From Halotalea alkalilenta DSM 17697 (GTDB taxonomy: Bacteria; Pseudomonadota; Gammaproteobacteria; Pseudomonadales; Halomonadaceae), in NCBI RefSeq assembly GCF_000621205.1, contig NZ_KK211234.1:1-64000 (forward strand): a DNA stretch of 64,000 nt, read 5' to 3'. A program made the translations under genes and the position numbers. Below are positions 45,221 to 53,605 of this stretch, piece by piece (position 1 is the first letter of the stretch; every line of letters starts with the position of its first letter). The notes under the pieces were generated by a model. It was not told the DNA's origin and made no database searches. It worked only from the letters and a program-made list of their open reading frames with translations.

Positions 45221-45250
45221 CGAAGCCCTGACCGCAGAGTCAGGGCTTCG
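45221..45250 (+). terminator. Terminator of the electrophile-defence operon
   Basis: A perfect 12-bp stem CGAAGCCCTGAC/GTCAGGGCTTCG with a CGCAGA loop, 55 bases past the MDR reductase stop and 24 bases before the convergent translocator fragment. Confidence 0.85.
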
Positions 45251-45274
45251 CTATGGTCAGGACGTCTCGGGAAA

Positions 45275-46114
45275 TCAGGCGCGCTGCTCGACGCCGATAG
45301 TTTCGAGCCAGGCGTTCAGGTCCTTGGTGCTGATCTTGTCATCGCCGTCCCCTCCCTTCTGGAAGGAGTCGAGCGTGCCGAAGAAGCCGTCGTCATCGAG
45401 CAGGATACGGGCGGCGTCGCGCTCGTCATCGCCCCTCCCCTCGTCATCGACGATATTTTCCAGATCATCGCGGCTGACGATCTCATCGTTACCGTTCCAG
45501 TCGTCCCAAGCCGATGCGATGGTCTTGATCTCTTCTTGATGCTCTGCGAAGAAATCTTTGCCGTAGAATGTCATCATCGCGTCTCTCCGGGAGTTCCAGA
45601 GCAGTTCGTCCGTTCCCAGGCCTTTGTCGCCGGCCTCCATGTCCGTATCGCTCCATGGGCGCCAGTCATCGTTCTTACTGGTATGCTCCTTGCCAGTCCG
45701 TTGCGTCGTACCACCCGTCAAATGCTTTTCCCACAGATTCTCCGTGCCGGGGTCCCCGTCCTTGTGCAGGTAAGGCGCCAATCGCGACAGTGAACTGCCT
45801 TTCTCATCGTCGGTCTCTTGGAAGTGCTCCCACTCCTTGGTTTGGTAATCGAACAGCGACTCGCCATCCGGCGCATCACGCCCTCCATACATGTAGGAGG
45901 CATAGCGGGCGTACTCGAGCTTGTCGCCCCAGTCCGCCTCGGTTACCCCGTATTCGGCAAGATTCTTGAAGAACTCCCCTTGGGAATCAGTGAGTTTCTG
46001 CATTTTCTTGTGATTGACCGCCTCAGCGATCAGTGAACCGGCAATGCCGAAGATCGAGCCGACGATACCCAGCACCGGTCCTGCCACCCGCATACCCATG
46101 AACACACCGTTCAT
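45275..46114 (-). pseudogene. HrpK/HrpF/NolX-like type III secretion translocator, 5'-truncated
   Basis: From the first possible Met (46112-46114) 279 residues remain. They start with a membrane-inserting helix (GPVLGIVGSIFGIAGSLIAEAV). The block YGVTEADWGDKLEYARYASYMYGGRDAPDGESLFDYQTKEWEHFQ then resembles the C-terminal region of HrpK/NolX-type translocators. Two EF-hand-like loops follow: DDWNGNDEIVSRDDLENI and GGDGDDKISTKDLNAWL. The full protein is normally two to three times longer, so the N-terminal half is gone. Upstream the frame stays open only because it runs antisense to an sctU fragment. With no start region and no secretion genes it is likely dead. Confidence 0.65.
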
Positions 46115-46118
46115 CACG

Positions 46119-46931
46119 CGGGTGCCGGCCGGCGAGACGCTGGTCGGACTGCTGCTGCCGCTGACCGCAGTGACGATCGTGGTTTCGCTACTGACCAATC
46201 TGGCGATCATCCGCGGACTGGTGTTCTCCACCGAGCCGCTCAAGCCCCAGTTCGAGCGGATCAACCCGGTCGAGGGATTGAAGCGGATCTTCTCACTGCG
46301 CAGCTTGATCGAACTGCTCAAGTCGCTGTTCAAGATCGTCGCCCTGGGCAGCGCGATGGTGGTGATCTTCCGCTTCGCGCTGCAGATGCTGATGGACATC
46401 CCCCAATGCGGGTTCGACTGCATCGCCGACGGCTTCCTGGCACTGCTGAAACCGCTGGTGATCACCGCACTGCTGGCTTTCATGATCGTCGGCGGGCTCG
46501 ACATGCTATTGCAGCGCTGGCTGTTCCGACGCGACCAGCGGATGACCAAGAGCGAGCAGAAGCGCGAGCGCAAGGACAGCGAGGGCGATCCGCTGCTCAA
46601 GCGCGAGCGCCAGCGGCGGCGCCGCGACATGCACGCCACCGGCACACGCCGGGGGATCGAACATACCTCGCTGCTAATCGGTGCACCCGGCGACTGGCTG
46701 GTCGGTGTGCGCTACGTACGCGGCGAGACCCCGGTGCCGATAGTGACCTGTCGCGCCGACCCCGAGCGCTCGGCCGCGCTCTATGCGGACTCCCGCCTCC
46801 ACCACCTGCCGCTGCTTGGCGAACCGGCGCTCGCCGCGCGAGTCGCCAAGCGAGCCGGCAATGGAGAGCCCATTCCCGAAGGCACCTTCCAGGCGGTGGC
46901 CGACCTTTTGGTCGAAGCGAAGCTGGTCTGA
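46119..46931 (+). pseudogene. sctU: Type III secretion export gate protein SctU (HrcU/YscU), 5'-truncated
   Basis: About 270 residues are left. The membrane part starts in the second half (ETLVGLLLPLTAVTIVVSLLTNLAIIRGLVFSTEPLKPQFERINPVEGLKRIFSLRSLIELLKSL), lacking roughly the first 80 residues with helix 1 and the usual EKTEQPTPKKLRDAR-type start. The cytoplasmic linker (RMTKSEQKRERKDSEGDP) and the SctU C-domain (RYVRGETPVPIVTCRA) are present. The self-cleavage site NPTH is replaced by GAPG, so it could not autocleave. No ribosome site or start is available at the junction. It reads to a normal stop. Confidence 0.8.
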
Positions 46932-46985
46932 CGGTCGGATCTGGGCCATCTGGTCGAAGAAGAAGTCTTCCCGCTCGAGCAGGGG

Positions 46986-48329
46986 TTACATAGAAGGGCG
47001 ATCATGCACAGCGACTGCGGCAATCGCATGCCCCTCGCCATCGCTGCTCAGGCGGTCCGCTCGCCTGCCCAGCTGCCAGCCTAGAACTGCCCAGAGCAGC
47101 GCGAAGGCGGCGCCGACCAGCGCCACCAGCAGGGCGCCTTGGCCAAGCATATCCAGCGCGCTTTTGATCCATCCGCTGACCGCGTCGCCGCCACGATAGA
47201 CGACCGTGTCGATGAAGCCCTTGGCCTTGTACTTGCTCTGGGCGTCCAGCGGGGCGAACAGCATCTCCCGCCCGGGCCTGACGAAGGCGTACTCGCCGAT
47301 GCGCCGGACGATCATCAGCACTGCCAGCAGGGCGAAACTCGGCGCCAGGGCGAGTCCGATGAAGCCGATGCAGACCATCATCGGGACGATCGCCAACAGC
47401 GTGCGCACGCCCATCTTCTGCGCGATGCGCCCGGTGATGAACAGCTGGGCCAGCAGCGCCCCAGCCTGGACGATGAAATCGATGATGCCGAACACTCTGA
47501 TCTGCGACTGCTGGTCTGGAAAGCGCTCAGCGACGAGCCGCGCTTGTTCGAAATAGAGAAAGGTGGCCACCGTGGCGAGCAGTACGACAAACCCCGCGAT
47601 CGCCAGCAGGTAAGGAGACCGCATGACCCGGGTGAAACCACTGAACGGATTGCCCATCACCGGCTGACGAGTGCTCTCCGCCGGTGGTGCGCCCTGCCTG
47701 CCGGCTCCACCGATTTCGCGCCAGCGCATCAGCGGTGACTTGAGCGCGAGCGCGATGCCGAGCAGCACTGCGGCGAGCAGGACCAGCCCGGCCTGGCCAA
47801 TCCCCTCCACCAGCAGCGCGCTGATCGCCGGCCCGGCCAAGCCACCGACACTTGCGCCGGCGGCGATGAACGCGAACAGACGCTTGGCCTGACGCCCATC
47901 GAACACATCCGCCATCAGGCTCCAGGCCACCGAGACCACGAACAGGTTGTAGACCGAGATCCATACGTAGAACACCCGCGCCAGCCAGACGTTTTCGCCG
48001 ACGAACAGGAACGAAGCGGTAAACAGCAGCAGGTTCAGGCAGAAGAATCCGTATACCCAATCGATGAAGTGGAGACGCGGCACTCTCGAGCTCAGCCAGG
48101 CGAACATGGGGACGGTCACCAGCATGACGAAAAAAGTCGCGGTGAACAGCCACTGCAAGTTCTCGATACCGGCCATGATGCCCATCGACTCGCGAAGGGG
48201 CCGGAGCATGAAATAACCGCTGAAGAGGCAGAAGAACAGCAAAAATCCGACCAGCGCGGGAACCACCTCGTGACGTTCGGCATCGATGACGGCGCCAAGG
48301 CGCCGCATCAGGAGGGTGGAGGAGATCAT
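46986..48329 (-). CDS. NTP/NDP exchange (ATP:ADP carrier-like) or MFS-type membrane transporter
   Basis: The start is set at MISSTLLMRRLG (48327-48329), with AGGAA a few bases upstream; 447 residues. About 12 helices are seen, with FCLFSGYFMLRPLRESMGIMAGIENLQWLFTATF, which resembles the ADP/ATP carrier (TlcC-like) family also found in free-living bacteria. The central GASVGGLAGPAISALLVEGIG and FVRPGREMLFAPLDAQSKYKAKGFIDTVVYRGGDAVSGW blocks support this. It starts 8 bp after the exported SDR gene, so they share a transcript. The substrate is not established; a nucleotide is only the family guess. Confidence 0.8.
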   Translation of the reverse strand: MISSTLLMRRLGAVIDAERHEVVPALVGFLLFFCLFSGYFMLRPLRESMGIMAGIENLQWLFTATFFVMLVTVPMFAWLSSRVPRLHFIDWVYGFFCLNLLLFTASFLFVGENVWLARVFYVWISVYNLFVVSVAWSLMADVFDGRQAKRLFAFIAAGASVGGLAGPAISALLVEGIGQAGLVLLAAVLLGIALALKSPLMRWREIGGAGRQGAPPAESTRQPVMGNPFSGFTRVMRSPYLLAIAGFVVLLATVATFLYFEQARLVAERFPDQQSQIRVFGIIDFIVQAGALLAQLFITGRIAQKMGVRTLLAIVPMMVCIGFIGLALAPSFALLAVLMIVRRIGEYAFVRPGREMLFAPLDAQSKYKAKGFIDTVVYRGGDAVSGWIKSALDMLGQGALLVALVGAAFALLWAVLGWQLGRRADRLSSDGEGHAIAAVAVHDRPSM

Positions 48330-48337
48330 CGGGTTCC

Positions 48338-49381
48338 TCAGCGATAGCTGACACCAGTCAGCCGTTCGGAGACATCCCATAAGCGACCGGCCGCTTCAGC
48401 GTCTTGCGCAACGGGAGGCACAGTGGCCAGGCCAAGCGGTCCACGCTGTTCGTTCTCGCCGATCGGGCCGTAGTAGGCACCGGCTTGTGCTTCGGGCGCG
48501 GTGGCGGCATACAGGGTCGGCAACGCCCCTTGCGCGGGAGAGTGGTAGCGCTCGCGATCCCTGGCCCAACTATGCCCGAACTCGCTATCCAGCCCAGGGC
48601 CTCGCTCGATCAGCTCGGTCACCGCGACGCCCGGGTGGGCCGCGATGCTTCGAATGCCCCAGTTTTCAGACTCGCTGCGCCGCTGAAGCTCGAACGCGAA
48701 CATCAGGCAGGCCAGCTTGGATTGAGCGTAGACCCTATAGGGATCGTAGCCTTGCTCGGATTGAAGGTCGTCGAAGTCGATGCTGCCACGGGCGGCGGCG
48801 ATGCTGGACAGCGTCACCACGCGCGCGGAGTCGCTCTCTCGCAGCAGCGGCAGCAGCTCAGCGGTCAAGGCGAAGTGCCCCAGGTAGTTGGTGGCGAGCT
48901 GCATTTCGAAACCATCAGCCGATTCAGCCCGCTCGGGAGGCGCCATGATCGCCGCGTTGTTGATCAGCCCATCGAGGCGGGGCAATGTCGCATTGAGCCG
49001 CTCGCCCAGCGCGCGAACAGAAGCCAGGCTGGCCAGATCGACCGCTTCGAACCGCACCTGGGCCTCGGGCGCCTCCTGCCTGATACGCTCGATCGCCTCC
49101 GCGCCGCGTTCTGGGTTGCGGGCCGCGATCACCACCTCAGCACCTGCAAGTGCCAAGGCCATGGCATCTTCGTATCCCATGCCGCTGGTGCCGCCGGTCA
49201 CCAGAAAGATTCGCCCTGCCTGCGACGGCATGTCCGCCAGGCTCCAATCCGGCTGGGGTGCGCTCTGCGCAACAGCGCTCCCGGCCGAGAGTGCATAGCT
49301 CACCGCCAAGCCCAATGCTACGAGACTGTATCGCCACGCTGAACGGGCAGCGCGTATGGGCACCATTCGTCTAGTTGTCAT
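48338..49381 (-). CDS. Short-chain dehydrogenase with an N-terminal signal peptide
   Basis: The 347-residue precursor begins with a basic stretch and hydrophobic core (YSLVALGLAVSYALSAGSAVAQS), a Sec signal or anchor. It then has an SDR of the retinol dehydrogenase/light-dependent reductase subgroup: LVTGGTSGMGYEDAMALALAGAE, NNAAIMAPPE, SSIAAARGSIDFDDLQ and YAQSKLA (YxxxK). An exported NAD(P)-dependent enzyme is unusual, since cofactor is scarce in the periplasm. Either the segment is a membrane anchor with the enzyme inside, or the real start is lower (MPSQAGRIFLVTGG). It forms an operon with the carrier gene and is divergent from the LysR gene. Confidence 0.82.
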   Translation of the reverse strand: MTTRRMVPIRAARSAWRYSLVALGLAVSYALSAGSAVAQSAPQPDWSLADMPSQAGRIFLVTGGTSGMGYEDAMALALAGAEVVIAARNPERGAEAIERIRQEAPEAQVRFEAVDLASLASVRALGERLNATLPRLDGLINNAAIMAPPERAESADGFEMQLATNYLGHFALTAELLPLLRESDSARVVTLSSIAAARGSIDFDDLQSEQGYDPYRVYAQSKLACLMFAFELQRRSESENWGIRSIAAHPGVAVTELIERGPGLDSEFGHSWARDRERYHSPAQGALPTLYAATAPEAQAGAYYGPIGENEQRGPLGLATVPPVAQDAEAAGRLWDVSERLTGVSYR

Positions 49382-49550
49382 CGTTCGACCTTAACGCTCG
49401 GTTGGGATTCGATCAGCCGCTGCATAATTGCAGAGGCCTGCGTCGGAGCAAGGCCATGTTAACGTCTGGATTACTGCTGATAATCCCTATAAAAATGAAT
49501 GCCGCGTGCGCCCAAGCGTACAATCGCAGCTCACACTTGGAGTACGACGA

Positions 49551-50453
49551 ATGCGCCAGCCTAATCTGAGTGACGTGGCCCTGTTCGCTTGTGTAGTGGA
49601 GGCCGGTGGCTTTCGGGCCGCGGCAGAGAAGCGAGGAATCTCGGCTTCGTCGCTCAGTGACTGCGTGCGGCGCCTGGAGAGTGATCTAGGGATCAGGCTG
49701 CTCAACCGCACCACCCGCAGCGTGATTCCCACCGAAGTGGGAGCCCGATTACTGGCGCGTTTGCGTCCGGCGCTCGAGGAGATAAACGCGGCATTCAATG
49801 ATATCGATGACCATACCCAGCGCCCGGTCGGCACGCTCCGGCTCAATGCGCCAGTTCCCGTCGCCCGTTTCGTATTACCGCAATTGATACCCGCTTTCCT
49901 CGAACGCTATCCGGGGGTGAACGTCGAAGTGGCGATGGATAACACCTTCATCGATGTCATCGCCGAGGGCTACGACGCGGGGGTGAGATATGAGGAGAGC
50001 TTGGCCAAGGACATGATCGCCGTGCCCATCGGTCCTCGGCGGCAGCGTTTCGTCGCCGCGGCCTCCCCCTCCTACCTCGAAAGAAATGGCACCCCAATCC
50101 ACCCACGGGAACTGCTCACCCACCGTTTGATCGGTCACCGTTTCGAGAGCGGGAAACTTGGCGTGTGGGAGTTCGAGAAAGACGGCACCGTCGTCCGTAT
50201 ACCGCCCCAGGGGCCTCTGTTGTCCTCCGCCCATGACCTGGAAGTCGGAGCTGCGGTGAGAGGCGTAGGAATCATCTACACCTTCGAAGAGTTCCTCGGG
50301 CCGATGATCGATCAGGGCAAGCTTCTGCCGGTACTCGAAGACTGGTGGCAGGCATTCGATGGTCCCTTCCTCTACTACCATGACCGCCGGCACATGCCTT
50401 CACCACTAAGGGCGTTCGTGGATTTCCTCAAGGAGGACGCACGACAGGCTTGA
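49551..50453 (+). CDS. LysR-family transcriptional regulator
   Basis: The start ATG 49551 follows TTGGAG with 8-base spacing; 300 residues. The HTH is LSDVALFACVVEAGGFRAAAEKRGISASSLSDCVRRLESDLGIRLLNRTTRSV, and the substrate domain begins LRLNAPVPVARFVLPQLIPAFLERYPGVNVEVAMDNTFIDVIAEGYDAGVRYEESL. The upstream open frame is not needed. It is divergent from the exported SDR gene with a 169-bp gap, so it most likely controls that gene and the carrier. Confidence 0.9.
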   Translation: MRQPNLSDVALFACVVEAGGFRAAAEKRGISASSLSDCVRRLESDLGIRLLNRTTRSVIPTEVGARLLARLRPALEEINAAFNDIDDHTQRPVGTLRLNAPVPVARFVLPQLIPAFLERYPGVNVEVAMDNTFIDVIAEGYDAGVRYEESLAKDMIAVPIGPRRQRFVAAASPSYLERNGTPIHPRELLTHRLIGHRFESGKLGVWEFEKDGTVVRIPPQGPLLSSAHDLEVGAAVRGVGIIYTFEEFLGPMIDQGKLLPVLEDWWQAFDGPFLYYHDRRHMPSPLRAFVDFLKEDARQA

Positions 50454-50531
50454 TCGCCTATCGCGGCCTTTTTCGGCGGCCGCCACAGTGGCGTGCACTA
50501 ACGGCGGCAGGCGCGGAGTGGCCGTCGAAAG

Positions 50532-51398
50532 TCATTTGCTGGCAGCTGCAGCCAAGGCCTCGCCCAGTTCGGCGACGGCCGCGTTGCGCTCATCCATCGT
50601 AGCATTCGTGCCCGTAAGGTAGATCGCCGCCACGATCGGCTCACGCTCGGGGGGCCAGATCACCGCGACCACGCCGCGCGATCCATACCCCCCAGCCCCG
50701 GTGCGGTCACCGATGCGCCAATCCTGGGGAATGCCCGAGCGCAACAGTGGTCCGCCGACCTCGTTTTCGACCAGCCAAGCGGTCAGTCGCGCTCGCGACG
50801 AGGCAGACAGTGCGTCGCCGAGTACGAGTTCGCGCAGGGAAGTGGCGATCGCCGCGGGCGACGTCGTGTCCCTCATGTCGCCAGGAGTCGCCTGGTTGAG
50901 CTCGGGCTCCCGTCGATCGAGGCGGGTCGTATCGTCGCCGATACTGCGCATGAACGCAGTCACCTGTTGCGGTCCTCCGATGCTATCCAGCACCTTGTTC
51001 GCGGCCAGGTTGTCGCTGGTGCGCATCGTCGCGGCGCAGAGCTCGCCAAGGCTCACCCGCTGCCCGACCAACTTCTCCATCACCGGCGCATAGGGCACCA
51101 AGTCGGCTTCGGCGAGCGCCACGGTCTGGTCGAGATCGCGCCCGCCCGCATCCACCTGGTGAAGCAGCGTGGCGCAGGCGAACGCCTTGAAAGTGCTCGC
51201 CATCGGAAAGCGCTCGTCGGCTTTGTAAAGCCAGCTCTGATTGCTGCCGGTATCGTAGATGGCCAACCCCACGCGTGCCTCGAGCCGCTGCTCTATCTCG
51301 CGCGCCTTGATAAGAACGGCGTCGTCAGCGGCTTGCGCCATGCCTCCGGCCGTCGATGCCATCAAAGTGACACCCAGCAGGAAAGTGAAGAATTTCAT
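50532..51398 (-). CDS. Class A beta-lactamase, RTG-type (carbenicillinase-like)
   Basis: The 288-residue precursor has a signal peptide (about 23 residues, ending MAQA). Class A motifs are all present: STFK (Ser68), SDN (128-130), EPELN (164-168, omega loop) and RTG at 232-234 in place of KTG. The Lys-to-Arg change at the third box is the marker of the CARB/RTG group, which prefers carbenicillin and penicillins. It hydrolyses beta-lactams in the periplasm. It lies in ordinary chromosomal surroundings with no cassette or insertion sequence signs, so it looks resident. Spectrum is inferred from family only. Confidence 0.92.
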   Translation of the reverse strand: MKFFTFLLGVTLMASTAGGMAQAADDAVLIKAREIEQRLEARVGLAIYDTGSNQSWLYKADERFPMASTFKAFACATLLHQVDAGGRDLDQTVALAEADLVPYAPVMEKLVGQRVSLGELCAATMRTSDNLAANKVLDSIGGPQQVTAFMRSIGDDTTRLDRREPELNQATPGDMRDTTSPAAIATSLRELVLGDALSASSRARLTAWLVENEVGGPLLRSGIPQDWRIGDRTGAGGYGSRGVVAVIWPPEREPIVAAIYLTGTNATMDERNAAVAELGEALAAAASK

Positions 51399-51414
51399 TT
51401 TCAGTGCCCGGCAG

Positions 51415-51440
51415 GGGCGATGAGCCGAAGCTCATCGCCC
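51415..51440 (-). terminator. Terminator between the MFS and beta-lactamase genes
   Basis: A perfect 11-bp stem GGGCGATGAGC/GCTCATCGCCC with a CGAA loop, 17 bases past the minus-strand MFS stop, separating it from bla. Confidence 0.8.
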
Positions 51441-51456
51441 GGGGTGCGAGTCACGC

Positions 51457-52821
51457 TCAGCGAGAAGCTTTGGCCCGCTCTCCCATAGAAGCGTCGTCGA
51501 GCCAGTTCTGGCCTTTGTTCTTCAGGAAGAAGACGTAGACGAACAGGGAAATCGCAATGATCGCGGTGGCGTATATCACGAACATCGTCACATGATCCGT
51601 GCTCAGCGCGGCCTGGTAGAGCAGCGGAGCAGTACCGCCGAAGGCGGAATTGGCCAGCGCGTAACCGAGCCCGACCCCGAGGGCGCGCACGTGGGTCGGA
51701 AACAGCTCGGCTTTGACCACGGCATTGATCGAGGTGTAGCCGGTGAGGATCACGAATCCGATCGCGAGGATCACGAAGGCTTTGAGCCAGTCATCCTGTT
51801 GCGGCAGTGCCGATATGAGGAACCAGGTGTAAAGCACACCGCCCACGCCGAAGAACACCAGAAGGCTCTTACGCCCGACGATGTCCGACAGCCAGCCACC
51901 GAGCGGCTGCAGCACCATCAAAAGCGTCAGTACGATCAGGTTCAAAACGGTACCTGTGATCACGTCCCCGCCCGCGAAGGCGCTCTGGATCATCTTCGGC
52001 CCAGTGACCGAATAGGTATAGAACGCGACCGTGCCGCCGGCCGTGATCAGGAAGCACAAGAGCAGCGGTCGCCATTGGTGGACGACTAGCTCGTAGAGCG
52101 AGCCGGATGCCCGCGCGCCGCCGGATTTCGCGGCCTCGATCGATTCCGCCCCCAGCGACTCATCCATCGAACGGCGCAGCCAGAACACCACGATCGCCGC
52201 CACCCCGCCGATACCGAAGGCCACCCGCCAGCCCCACTCGGAAACCTGCGGGACGTCGAGGAACGTCAGCATGATCAGCAGCGTCAGCTGCGCCAGCACG
52301 TGCCCACCGACCAGAGTGACGTAGTGAAACGAGGAGAGGAAGCCGCGCCGGCCCGGAATGGCTGCCTCGGACATGTAGGTCGCGCTGGTGCCGTATTCAC
52401 CGCCAGTGGCGAACCCCTGCACCAGGCGTGCAACGAGCAAAACGATCGAGGCGCCGATGCCGATGGTCGCGGCGGTCGGCGTCAGGGCGATGACGAACGA
52501 GCATGCGGCCATGATCGTCACCGAAACGGTCAATGCCAGACGGCGACCGTAGCGGTCGGCGAACCGACCGAAATACCAGGCGCCGATCGGTCGCATCAGG
52601 AAGGTCGCGGCGAAGATGGCCCATACGTAAAGCGTGGAATTCTTGTCCTCGGAGGAGAAGAACTGCGACTCGAAGTAGATGGCGAAAACGGAGTAGACGT
52701 AGACGTCGTACCACTCGACCAGGTTTCCTGCCGAACCCTTCAACGTGTTGGATACCGATCTTCTCAAGCTGGCGGGCTTCGCCGGGGCGGAAGGCGATGC
52801 GGGTGGAGCTAGTGGGGTCAT
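51457..52821 (-). CDS. MFS metabolite:H+ symporter (KgtP/ProP-like MHS family)
   Basis: The start is taken at MTPLAPPASPSAPA (52819-52821; 454 residues); an upstream start adds 19 residues. MHS signatures are LRRSVSNTLKGSAGNLVEWYDVYVYSVFAIYFESQFF and FGRFADRYGRRLALTVSVTIMA. VQGFATGGEYGTSATYMSEAAIPGRRGFLSSFHYV and FPTHVRALGVGLGYALANSAFGGTAPL are further markers. Closest in pattern to alpha-ketoglutarate permease KgtP. It imports a carboxylic acid with protons across the inner membrane. It appears to be a single-gene transcript. Confidence 0.9.
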   Translation of the reverse strand: MTPLAPPASPSAPAKPASLRRSVSNTLKGSAGNLVEWYDVYVYSVFAIYFESQFFSSEDKNSTLYVWAIFAATFLMRPIGAWYFGRFADRYGRRLALTVSVTIMAACSFVIALTPTAATIGIGASIVLLVARLVQGFATGGEYGTSATYMSEAAIPGRRGFLSSFHYVTLVGGHVLAQLTLLIMLTFLDVPQVSEWGWRVAFGIGGVAAIVVFWLRRSMDESLGAESIEAAKSGGARASGSLYELVVHQWRPLLLCFLITAGGTVAFYTYSVTGPKMIQSAFAGGDVITGTVLNLIVLTLLMVLQPLGGWLSDIVGRKSLLVFFGVGGVLYTWFLISALPQQDDWLKAFVILAIGFVILTGYTSINAVVKAELFPTHVRALGVGLGYALANSAFGGTAPLLYQAALSTDHVTMFVIYATAIIAISLFVYVFFLKNKGQNWLDDASMGERAKASR

Positions 52822-52995
52822 TGAGTTTAATGCCTTAATTGTGAGAACAGCTGCCTCCACCCGAGCATACTCGCCCACCGCCCCTTTGGTAGATTGAACT
52901 AAAGTTGCAGTGCGATGCGAGCCTCGGATATCGAGGGCCTGAAGCTGGTGCCGGGGTCCGGCTCGACGCGGCTGGTCCTTCCCTCCCCCGATGCC

Positions 52996-53187
52996 TCATG
53001 CGACCACGTTCAGCCCAATGGCCAAACCGATGAACCCCAGGATGATCTCCGCATAGGCCACCCATATCCTGAGCTCCGGATGCGCACGCATCGCCATCCG
53101 GCGCCTTTTGGTGAGCAGATAGCGCTTGCCCAGCGCTGCCAGCAAATGTCCGATCAGTGCACCCAGTATCGCCGCGATGATCTGCAT
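52996..53187 (-). CDS. Small membrane protein
   Basis: The start is set at MQIIAAILGALIGHLL (53185-53187), preceded by GAGGG with 5-base spacing; 63 residues. Two predicted membrane helices (IIAAILGALIGHLLAALG and WVAYAEIILGFIGLAIGL) flank a basic loop (KRYLLTKRRRMAMRAHPE). The open frame continues upstream but with no sense. Family not recognised. It stands convergent with nothing obvious and may be an orphan stress or regulatory membrane peptide. Confidence 0.55.
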   Translation of the reverse strand: MQIIAAILGALIGHLLAALGKRYLLTKRRRMAMRAHPELRIWVAYAEIILGFIGLAIGLNVVA

Positions 53188-53605
53188 TTCTACCCTCTGA
53201 TCGCGCATTTTCCCGACTCGCGATGGCCGAATGGCGCTACTGGTCAGAATGCCCGTCTGACCATCGGCCAGCGCCTCGCCCCTAATGCGGCACAGAATAC
53301 TCCGACCATGCTGGCTGCGCTCCTGGGCATCTATCCACAATTTCATACAACGCTCGGCAGCGTCCGTAGTCGAGCACGCATGGAAAGCTGCAAGGACGAA
53401 AGAAATTGCCGCCGACAAAAGCCGCGACGATTTGAGCTGACCGGATTGGATGAAAAAGCTGAAACTGAAAGACAGGACCAGAAATCAATGAAACGTAGCG
53501 CGACGCTTCGCGGCTCATTTCTTGACGATAGAGGCGCTCACCATCGGCCAAGATGGCCGGTAGTGCGCCCGGATAAGAGCGAGCGTTCCCTGCGCTCCGG
53601 TTTCC
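53188..53605. other. Intergenic region, about 420 bases
   Basis: No protein with family-like features or RNA structure was recognised in any frame. Confidence 0.4.

Noticed and set aside
45275..46645. A single 456-codon minus-strand reading frame running from the translocator fragment across the junction
   Set aside because: Its first 170 or so codons are the antisense of the sctU fragment and read as Ser/Arg-rich nonsense; a real fusion protein is very unlikely.
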